DNA of 7,387 bases from the NCBI GenBank assembly GCA_900317215.1, contig ONFW01000018.1, forward strand, positions 1-7,387, written 5' to 3'. Made by a program: the position numbers and the translations under genes. This stretch comes from an uncultured Eubacteriales bacterium. Its GTDB lineage: Bacteria; Bacillota; Clostridia; Oscillospirales; Acutalibacteraceae. The notes below the pieces were generated by a model, which saw only the letters and a list, made by a program, of their open reading frames with translations, made no database searches and had not been told where the DNA came from. Positions 1 to 5,177 of this stretch are shown here, piece after piece (within the stretch, counting starts at the first letter, position 1; the number at the start of each line of letters is the position of its first letter).

Positions 1-643
1 CCATGGAAAGAAAGTCCATACTTACATTATCTAATGTTTTGCACGAAATGTCAATAAATAATTTATACATCTTATCGAAAAATTTGCAAACGTCGGCTTT
101 TTTGTCGCAAATTGGCGGAATAGTCATCAATCCTCTCACCCGGATATTTTCAAGCTCAGCCGTTTTTTGCAGCAGCTCCTCAAGTTCCTCGGCGAGCACT
201 CCGGATTTGTTTTCTTCTCTGCCGATATTGACCTCAAGAAGAATATCCGTAGTAATGCCGTTCATTTCCGAACGCCTTGATATCTCCTGTGCAAGCCTCA
301 GGCTGTCCACCGACTGTATCATTGAGACCCTGCCGATTATCTGACGCACCTTGTTTGTCTGCAAATGCCCTATAAAATGGAGCTCACAGTCCGAAAGATC
401 GTACTCCTCATATTTTGAGAGCAGCTCCTGTACCTTATTCTCTCCTATATGCCTGAGCCCCAGAGACACGGCATAATTTATCACAGCAGGCTCTACCGTC
501 TTTGTTGCTGCAAGAAATGTGATATCCCCGCTTTTTCTGCCTGAAGCCTCTGCTGCGCGGGCAATATTTTCCGTTATCTCATAGTAATTTTTTCTGACAT
601 TTTCAAGCATCTCAGGAAGTCCTGTTGATGATCTTTCCGTCAT
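1..643 (-). CDS. yggS: YggS/YlmE-family PLP-binding protein (pyridoxal phosphate homeostasis), 3' end missing
   Basis: The visible 214 residues match the YggS/YlmE/PROSC family of alanine-racemase-fold proteins, which bind pyridoxal 5'-phosphate in the cytoplasm and buffer vitamin B6 and amino-acid pools without a known catalytic reaction. Seen: the PLP-lysine segment LAATKTVEP (Lys48), IGENKVQEL (66-74), HFIGHLQTNKVR (89-100), SVDS (111-114), EVNIGREENKSG (137-148), RGLMTIPP (170-177) and, at the edge, the start of the phosphate-binding LSMG motif. About 20-30 C-terminal residues should lie beyond base 1. Start choice is uncertain. The ATG at 643 has a GGGGG Shine-Dalgarno 9 nt upstream but overlaps the upstream gene by 32 nt. 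The ATG at 610 lies just after that gene's stop (TGAGATG) and gives MLENVRKN, nearer the usual family N-terminus. Either way it is translationally coupled to the HlyD-like gene. In Firmicutes sepF and ylmG-like genes often follow. Confidence 0.93.
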   Translation of the reverse strand, partial: MTERSSTGLPEMLENVRKNYYEITENIARAAEASGRKSGDITFLAATKTVEPAVINYAVSLGLRHIGENKVQELLSKYEEYDLSDCELHFIGHLQTNKVRQIIGRVSMIQSVDSLRLAQEISRRSEMNGITTDILLEVNIGREENKSGVLAEELEELLQKTAELENIRVRGLMTIPPICDKKADVCKFFDKMYKLFIDISCKTLDNVSMDFLSM

Positions 644-1922
644 AAAGATTTGCCCCCTCTGTGATTATCTCGTCATAGATCTGAACGACGCCCACCTTTT
701 CAGAGAACATTTCGTCCCCGGTAACATTGATCGCGCTTATGATATAATCCTCGCCCGAATAGACCGGTATAACCTGTCTGAAAGCGACCTCGTTTCCTAT
801 CTTGACATATACACCGGAAAGAGTCTTTGTCTCCTTTTGTTCCTTGCCGTTCTTGTCCTCAACGACCCTTGTGACCTCTCTTTCATGCACTGCGCTCTTG
901 GGGATCTGTATACCCTCATAGGTGTTGAGTATAAGAGAGATCCTTGCCTTTCTCAGACCTGCCATTTCGGAGTTCATGAATGTTCCCCTGAGAATGATGA
1001 CCGCATCTGAGGTCCTGTTTTTCTGATTTATCGAGCAAAGCTCCGCCTTTATCTTATCGCTCGACACTATCGGGATATCGAGCTTTATGCTGTTCGCATT
1101 CTTGATCCTGATCGCATCCTCTGCGCTCACCGGACAGGCGATATACCAATATACTCCGCTCACTGTCTTTCCTATAATATCCTCCGGAATGTCAGCAGCA
1201 ACAAGCTTGTTTTCTGCGATATCCTCCGGCATCAGCTCTTCAAGCCTTTCTACGGGTATAAGGTTCTCATACCCGTCGGCATCGCTGACAAAATATCCGG
1301 TACACGGAGCCTTCAGCTCCTTATTCATCTTTCCCTCCGAAAGCTTTGCGGAGACCTCGTTATATTCCTGATTTATCTCGTTGAGCCTGTCATTGAAGTC
1401 CTTCGCCTTTCCTGTAACAAGCTGCCTTTCATTCACAGAATAGAGAATACCGTCGGCAATGCTCCTTACAGACCCAAGATCGCCCGAATTTACTCCTGTA
1501 TTTGCTTTGATAAGTCCGTTTGCGATCTCATTGTCAAGCTCATCCGGCGTTCTCGTGATAGAGTCGGAATTGGACTGAAGGGTCGTCAGGGCGTTTATCT
1601 TCTGTCTGAGCCTTTCCGCCTCCTGCTTTGTGCCTGCGGAGGCTACGCTGTCAAACACGCCTGCGACCGGCTCGTTTATAGACACCTTTTCACCATCCGA
1701 GACCATATAGGATATTATCCCTTCTCCGTCGTATCTTATCAGCGCTTCGTCGTGAATGACAAAAGCATCTGTCGTTATGGAATTGTATGCGATAGTTTCC
1801 TTAGCCGTCATCGTTCTGACCTGTGTAAAGCTCGCTCTGCACACAACATATATCACATAGGTTATCACGAGCAGGGTCAGTATCGTCATTATCACTCTTT
1901 TCAGCAGTGTCGGCTTATCCAC
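612..1922 (-). CDS. HlyD-like membrane-anchored adaptor protein (membrane fusion protein family)
   Basis: A 436-residue protein with a basic N-terminus, one membrane segment (about residues 10-28), then an extracytoplasmic part. Residues 66-92 (GEGIISYMVSDGEKVSINEPVAGVF) look like the first half of a lipoyl/barrel-sandwich domain of HlyD-type membrane fusion proteins. Residues about 95-200 are helical and hairpin-like, and 203-213 (LKAPCTGYFVS) looks like the second lipoyl half. Residues 340-430 resemble the C-terminal beta-barrel, with IPKSAVHERE followed by a charged loop and GVYVKIGNEVAFRQV. Family knowledge: such proteins link inner-membrane transporters to export. No transporter is adjacent, and its partner and substrate are unknown. 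Similar proteins occur beside yggS/sepF in clostridia, so a cell-envelope or division-linked role is possible, but this is inference. The start is GTG at 1922 with GGGGG 7 nt upstream. The gene begins 39 nt after the udp-miaA stop and overlaps yggS. Confidence 0.8.
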   Translation of the reverse strand: MDKPTLLKRVIMTILTLLVITYVIYVVCRASFTQVRTMTAKETIAYNSITTDAFVIHDEALIRYDGEGIISYMVSDGEKVSINEPVAGVFDSVASAGTKQEAERLRQKINALTTLQSNSDSITRTPDELDNEIANGLIKANTGVNSGDLGSVRSIADGILYSVNERQLVTGKAKDFNDRLNEINQEYNEVSAKLSEGKMNKELKAPCTGYFVSDADGYENLIPVERLEELMPEDIAENKLVAADIPEDIIGKTVSGVYWYIACPVSAEDAIRIKNANSIKLDIPIVSSDKIKAELCSINQKNRTSDAVIILRGTFMNSEMAGLRKARISLILNTYEGIQIPKSAVHEREVTRVVEDKNGKEQKETKTLSGVYVKIGNEVAFRQVIPVYSGEDYIISAINVTGDEMFSEKVGVVQIYDEIITEGANLYDGKIINRTS

Positions 1923-1931
1923 GGCTTATCC
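1911..1931. repeat. 11-bp-period tandem duplication across the HlyD-like gene start
   Basis: The 10-bp unit CGGCTTATCC occurs at 1911-1920 and again at 1922-1931, separated by one base. On the coding (minus) strand it reads GGATAAGCCG twice. One copy supplies the spacer between Shine-Dalgarno and GTG start, and the other encodes the first codons. It looks like a simple local duplication. Confidence 0.6.
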
Positions 1932-1961
1932 CCCTTTCCCTGTTAACTTTTTTCCGGCATA

Positions 1962-3785
1962 TCAGCCGTCCGTCTTTTCCTTATCTTCTATTATCCTCAC
2001 TGCCTGTGCAAGAACATCATCACAGCGGTCTACCTCTATCCACCGGATATAATCGTCACGTCTGAACCATGTCATCTGCCTCTTTGAATATCTGCGCGAC
2101 TCCATTTTCAGCTTTTCGGCCGCCGCTTCAAGCGTTATCTTTCCGTCAAGATAGGGCTTTAGCTCCTTATAGCCTATTGCCGCAGATGAGGTTATGCTCT
2201 TTTCAGAGGAGTAGAAGCTCTCCGCTTCTTCTATAAGCCCCCTCTTAAGCATCTCATCAACTCTCCTGTTTATCCTGTCATAGAGATTCTGCCTGTCAGC
2301 AAAGGCAAGTCCTATTGCGGTAACGTCATAAGGTGAGGGCTCCAGCTTTGACAGGGATATGTGCTGACTCATCGTTATTCCCGTTGAACGGTATATCTCG
2401 ATAGCCCTGATTATCCTTTTGCCGTCATTTGCAGAGAGCTTTTCAGCCGTTTCGGGGTCAAACTCTCTCAGTTCCTCAAGCAGAGCCTCTCCGCCCTCCT
2501 TTTCATATCTCTCGTTGAGCTGCTCACGAAGCTGCTCATCAGGCTTGTCCGGAGCAAAGGTGATGTTGTCTATCAGCGACCTGATATAAAGTCCGGAACC
2601 GCCGCAGAGTATCGGCATTTTTCCTCTGGAGATTATATCGTCAATGACCTCAGATGCAAGCCTTACATAATCGGATACCGAAAAAGTATCGCTTGGAGAG
2701 ATAAAGCTCATCAGGTGATGAGGTATGCCCTGCATCTCCTCCTCGGTGGGCTTTGCGCTCGCTATCTCCATGCCCTTGTATATCTGCATGGAATCGGCCG
2801 AGACTATTTCTCCGTTATATTTTTTTGCAAGCTTTATCGCAAGATCTGTCTTTCCCGAGGCTGTGGGTCCCACTACTGCAAGCATTTTTTTCTTGGGTCT
2901 CTCCTGCTTCACCTCTGCAGCAGTTACTTCCTTTTCCGCCTCCGGTGCGGCAGTCTCTGCTGCGGGCTGTTCTGCCGAGATCTTATCAGCCGATTCAGGA
3001 GCTTCATTCTCCTCATGCAGTTCTATTTTCTTATCTGCAGCTATTATCATTTTCATAGCATCAACTGCAGTTTTAATGGCGGCAGCCAGATCAAAATCAT
3101 CTCCGTCAACATAGCCCTTGTTTTTTCTCTCCTGATTCCATAAGGCATGAAGAACACATCCTACCCTTATCCCTCTTGCGGCAGCCACGGTAAACAGAGC
3201 GGCCGTTTCCATTTCAGATGCAAGCACTCCAAGGCGCTTCCATGCGCTCCATTTATTCTTAAGTCTGTATTCAACAGGCATAGTCTCGGGACAATGCTGT
3301 CCGTAGAAGGAGTCCTTGCTCTGGACTATTCCGGTATGCACTCTGAAGCCGTTTTTTTCCGCAGCCTCAGAAAGAGCCTTTACTATGCCGAAATCTGCTG
3401 CTGCAGGAAACTCAAGCGGAGCATACTCCCTTGAGGTACCCTCCATGCGTACCGCAGCGGTAGGAATTATTATATCTCCGGGGATAACCCCTTCGCTGAT
3501 ACCTCCGCAGGTACCTGTCCTTATAGCTGCTTTCAGACCCGCCTCGCAAAGCTCCTCAAGAGCTATCGCTGCAGAAGGTCCTCCTATGCCCGTTGACATT
3601 ACTATTACTCTCTCTCCGCAAAGCCTGCCGCTGAAGGAGGTAAACTCCCTGTTAGATGCAAGCCTGCACGGCTCGTCAAGATATTTTGCTATAAGCTCCA
3701 CTCTTCCGGGATCACCGGGAAGAATGGCATATTTTGCTCCCTGAGCCTTTGTTATTCCTATATGGAACAGCCTATCTTCATTCAC
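1962..3785 (-). CDS. miaA: Fusion protein: uridine phosphorylase domain + tRNA dimethylallyltransferase (MiaA)
   Basis: One uninterrupted frame of 607 codons holds two complete enzymes. Residues 1-251 are a nucleoside phosphorylase of the uridine phosphorylase type (uridine + phosphate to uracil + ribose-1-phosphate): GDPGR (24-28), STGIGGPS (64-71), RTGTCG (89-94), APLEFPA, FYGQH (160-164), SEMETA (190-195). Residues 252-300 are an acidic Ala/Glu/Pro-rich linker ending in basic PKKK. Residues 301-600 are a full-length MiaA, which transfers dimethylallyl to A37 of tRNAs reading UNN codons: P-loop GPTASGKT (306-313), SADSMQIY (329-336), GGSGLY (395-400), AIGYKEL, and terminal RQMTWFRRD (569-577). 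Start: GTG at 3785, because AGAGG at 3798-3794 sits 8 nt upstream. The longer reading from GTG 3794 would overlap that ribosome site. An in-frame ATG at 2885 could start MiaA alone, but its AGGAG is 15 nt away. The gene lies 46 nt after corA in the same operon. Each domain call is firm; whether the product stays one chain is unknown. Confidence 0.93.
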   Translation of the reverse strand: MNEDRLFHIGITKAQGAKYAILPGDPGRVELIAKYLDEPCRLASNREFTSFSGRLCGERVIVMSTGIGGPSAAIALEELCEAGLKAAIRTGTCGGISEGVIPGDIIIPTAAVRMEGTSREYAPLEFPAAADFGIVKALSEAAEKNGFRVHTGIVQSKDSFYGQHCPETMPVEYRLKNKWSAWKRLGVLASEMETAALFTVAAARGIRVGCVLHALWNQERKNKGYVDGDDFDLAAAIKTAVDAMKMIIAADKKIELHEENEAPESADKISAEQPAAETAAPEAEKEVTAAEVKQERPKKKMLAVVGPTASGKTDLAIKLAKKYNGEIVSADSMQIYKGMEIASAKPTEEEMQGIPHHLMSFISPSDTFSVSDYVRLASEVIDDIISRGKMPILCGGSGLYIRSLIDNITFAPDKPDEQLREQLNERYEKEGGEALLEELREFDPETAEKLSANDGKRIIRAIEIYRSTGITMSQHISLSKLEPSPYDVTAIGLAFADRQNLYDRINRRVDEMLKRGLIEEAESFYSSEKSITSSAAIGYKELKPYLDGKITLEAAAEKLKMESRRYSKRQMTWFRRDDYIRWIEVDRCDDVLAQAVRIIEDKEKTDG

Positions 3786-3831
3786 AAAAAACACCTCTGC
3801 AAATTCTGCTTATGTCTGCGCCGTGCCGATA

Positions 3832-4761
3832 TCAGAACATACCCTTTTTTTTCAGGATAAAATACATAATTATCATCAGCACGCCGGACAGTACAACAGG
3901 GAACCACCATAGATTATCTACCGGCAGACCCGTAACTATATTCATTCCGTAAAAGCCCGATATCACCGTAGGCACGGAGACGAGCAGCGTTAGTGAAGCC
4001 TGGATCTTCATTATGACATTGAGGTTATTGGAGATGATCGAAGCAAACACATCCATAGTACCCGTAAGAATGTTGAGATGTATTGCAGCCATATCCACAG
4101 CCTGCTTTATCTCAATGAGTACGTCCTCAAGAAGATCCTGATCCTCGTCATAAAGCTTGATGTATCTGCCCCTCATTATCTTTTCAAGCGTAAGCTCGTC
4201 AGCCTTAAGCGATGAAGAAAAATATACAAGGGACTTTTCGATATCAAGAAGCTGATGAAGCTCCTTGTTCTGAGCCGAGCGTCTAAGCTCACGCTCAATG
4301 CGGTTGTTGATCTTGTCTATCTGCTTGAGATACTGCAGATATTTTGTTGCCATTCTCAGCATGATGTGAAGAACAAAATGTGTCTTGTATGCCGTGATGA
4401 CATTTTTTACAACACCCTCTGAAAATTCGCTGAGCACCGAATTTTCACTTAGAGCAACGGTTATAACATTCTTATCAGTTATCATAATGGCTATCGGCAT
4501 GGTGGAGTAGGTGATGTTCTGGTTGACCTTCTCTACCATAGGCGCATCTATTATTATGAGGGTAGTGCCGTCCTCGCTGTCTATATGGGACGACTCCTCC
4601 TCATCAAGTGCAGAGCGCATCAGCTCCGGCGGTATCTTGAAAAAGTCAAGAAGATACTGTACCTCATCGTCCTCCGGCGAGATGCAGTTCACCCAGCAGC
4701 CCTGCTCATATTTTTCTATCTCTTCAATTCTGCCGTCTATCGTCTTGTAATAGCTTATCAT
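3832..4761 (-). CDS. corA: CorA-family divalent cation (Mg2+/Co2+) transporter
   Basis: This 309-residue protein has the layout of the CorA family. A soluble alpha/beta N-terminal domain covers about residues 1-150 (ALDEEESSHIDSEDG, IMITDKNVITV). A long coiled stalk helix region spans 150-250 (LKQIDKINNRIERELRR; SNNLNVIMKIQASLTLL). Two C-terminal membrane segments cover about 252-271 and 285-303. The family signature YGMN (271-274) ends the first, and the chain closes with a lysine-rich tail (KKKGMF). CorA forms pentamers in the cytoplasmic membrane that let Mg2+, and often Co2+ or Ni2+, enter the cell. The ATG at 4761 has AAGGGG 8 nt upstream. It is the first gene of a leftward operon with udp-miaA, expressed from a strong promoter at 4943-4915 through a long structured leader, so regulation by metal or at the leader is plausible. 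Which ion it carries cannot be read from sequence. Confidence 0.92.
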   Translation of the reverse strand: MISYYKTIDGRIEEIEKYEQGCWVNCISPEDDEVQYLLDFFKIPPELMRSALDEEESSHIDSEDGTTLIIIDAPMVEKVNQNITYSTMPIAIMITDKNVITVALSENSVLSEFSEGVVKNVITAYKTHFVLHIMLRMATKYLQYLKQIDKINNRIERELRRSAQNKELHQLLDIEKSLVYFSSSLKADELTLEKIMRGRYIKLYDEDQDLLEDVLIEIKQAVDMAAIHLNILTGTMDVFASIISNNLNVIMKIQASLTLLVSVPTVISGFYGMNIVTGLPVDNLWWFPVVLSGVLMIIMYFILKKKGMF

Positions 4762-4908
4762 GGCATACGCCCCTTTTCGTCAGACAGACGCACAATGCCC
4801 TGTGTGTCCTGTCCGGATATTGTATTTATTACTTCGTTTCGCATACGGATCTGGACTCACAGTCGACCACCTCACAAGCTGATAATCAGTGCCGCCCAAT
4901 GGCGATAC
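4762..4908 (-). promoter_or_regulatory. Structured 5' leader of corA, possible cis-regulatory RNA of unrecognised class
   Basis: From the predicted start near 4908, the corA transcript would carry about 147 nt of leader. Seen in the RNA sense: hairpin CGCC-ATTG-GGCG (4904-4893); hairpin CTGA-TTA-TCAG (4889-4879); segment A TGTGAGTCC (4861-4853), which pairs with segment B GGACACACA (4809-4801) with one A-A mismatch; and segment C TGTGCGTCT (4794-4786), nearly identical to A, which can pair with the same B across the 6-nt loop GGGCAT. In addition GGCAT (4799-4795) can pair with ATGCC (4766-4762), just before the start codon, enclosing the AAGGGG ribosome site. A-B and B-C are mutually exclusive, as in switching leaders. 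I do not see the conserved cores of M-box, NiCo, yybP-ykoY or cobalamin riboswitches. Confidence 0.45.
4780..4860 (-). CDS. Possible 26-residue leader peptide upstream of corA
   Basis: Inside the corA leader a GTG at 4860 opens 26 codons (VSPDPYAKRS... to ...GHCASV), ending with TGA at 4782-4780, 18 nt before the corA start. A GAGG Shine-Dalgarno-like site (4873-4870) lies 9 nt upstream. Ribosomes on it would cover segments A, B and C of the leader and so change folding. Enterobacterial Mg2+ transporter genes (mgtA, corA) have regulatory leader ORFs, which makes the idea reasonable, but there is no similarity here and an ORF this short can arise by chance. Confidence 0.2.
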   Translation of the reverse strand: MSPDPYAKRSNKYNIRTGHTGHCASV

Positions 4909-4942
4909 ATATTTATTATATTATTTTTGCACCTGATAATCA
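4879..4942. repeat. Two copies of CTGATAATCA around the corA promoter, possible operators
   Basis: CTGATAATCAG at 4879-4889 is a perfect inverted repeat (CTGAT-A-ATCAG), and CTGATAATCA recurs in the same orientation at 4933-4942, 54 bp away. The second copy covers the corA -35 element (4943-4938); the first lies about 20-30 nt downstream of the expected transcription start. The AT-rich TGATAAT core resembles half of a Fur-type site, though no full Fur box is present. The first copy also forms a small RNA hairpin, so it may act as RNA instead. Confidence 0.35.
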
Positions 4943-4943
4943 A
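4915..4943 (-). promoter_or_regulatory. Sigma-A-type promoter for corA operon
   Basis: Reading leftward, -35 TTGATT (4943-4938), a 17-nt spacer, and a perfect -10 TATAAT (4920-4915). Transcription should start near 4908. AT-rich sequence lies upstream. It is the only strong leftward promoter seen before corA and probably drives corA, udp-miaA, the HlyD-like gene and yggS. Confidence 0.8.
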
Positions 4944-4974
4944 GCATTTTGGGCAATTTTTTATTCTTTTTGAG

Positions 4975-4988
4975 AACAGTTAACTGTT
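4975..4988. repeat. Perfect 14-bp palindrome AACAGTTAACTGTT
   Basis: AACAGTTAACTGTT is fully self-complementary and followed by a T run (to 4992). As RNA it gives only a 5-bp stem with a TTAA loop, too weak for a good terminator, so a DNA-binding site is more likely. It lies upstream of the corA -35 and within the spacer of a weak rightward promoter-like pair, TTGAGA (4970-4975) and TATACC (4992-4997). Confidence 0.4.
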
Positions 4989-5066
4989 TTTTATACCGAC
5001 AGACTTTTCACACATATGCAGTAATATCTTTCAGCCGCAAATATCAGCTCCGTTAAATTCCTGAAC

Positions 5067-5090
5067 AAAAAGCCCGAGGTTCGCTTTTTT
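5067..5090. terminator. Terminator-like hairpin between the corA and rmuC promoters
   Basis: AAAAAGC (5067-5073) and GCTTTTT (5083-5089) form a 7-bp inverted repeat around a 9-nt loop; alternatively, an inner CGA/TCG pairing gives a bulged longer stem. A T-run follows on the plus strand and another on the minus strand, so it could end transcription in both directions. GC content of the stem is low, so strength is doubtful. It lies upstream of the rmuC promoter, so it would end either a short rightward RNA or leftward antisense RNA. Confidence 0.4.
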
Positions 5091-5111
5091 ACCCATTACT
5101 GCAATGTCATC

Positions 5112-5140
5112 TTGAAAGCATCCCCTACCGCTGATATAAT
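5112..5140 (+). promoter_or_regulatory. Sigma-A-type promoter with extended -10 for rmuC
   Basis: TTGAAA (5112-5117), a 17-nt spacer, and TATAAT (5135-5140) preceded by TG at 5132-5133 (extended -10). The start would fall near 5147, at the beginning of an (AC)5A run (5147-5157), leaving a leader of about 31 nt. The presence of this promoter argues against any rmuC start upstream of 5178. Confidence 0.8.
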
Positions 5141-5177
5141 TATCTTACACACACACAAAGAAAGGAAACTCATCGCC

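Larger units (their letters stand above)
4762..5177. other. Divergent intergenic regulatory region between corA and rmuC
   Basis: A 416-bp gene-free region holding the leftward corA promoter and leader, repeated CTGATAATCA sites, a 14-bp palindrome, a terminator-like hairpin and the rightward rmuC promoter, each listed separately. The remaining stretch, about 4990-5066 and 5091-5111, shows no convincing ORF on either strand. Confidence 0.8.

Noticed and set aside
3..344. Plus-strand 113-codon frame at the left edge
   Set aside because: It is antisense to the well-supported YggS coding sequence and is serine-rich in a way typical of shadow frames.
2715..3143. Long plus-strand frames opposite the udp-miaA gene, including those at 3147-3744
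   Set aside because: They are antisense shadows of a clearly recognised gene, with low-complexity Ser/Cys/Leu composition and no family features.
3783..3794. GTG at 3794 as the start of the udp-miaA gene
   Set aside because: The AGAGG ribosome site (3798-3794) would overlap this codon; it is correctly spaced, at 8 nt, for the GTG at 3785.
4762..4908. corA leader as an M-box, NiCo riboswitch or T-box
   Set aside because: The conserved cores I know for these (for example AGGUGAGGCUCC of the M-box, or the GGGUGGUACCGCG of T-boxes) are not present.
4872..4910. 12-codon ORF (MYRHWAALIISL) at the start of the corA leader
   Set aside because: Its ATG lies at the predicted transcription start with no ribosome site; it could only be leaderless, and nothing else supports it.
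5147..5157. (AC)5A run in the rmuC leader as a phase-variable repeat
   Set aside because: Five units is short for slippage-based switching, and it lies outside the promoter spacer and the coding frame.
5112..5177. N-terminal extension of RmuC from TTG 5112
   Set aside because: The TTG is the -35 element of a good promoter, so it would not be transcribed; ATG 5178 gives a normal membrane-anchor start.
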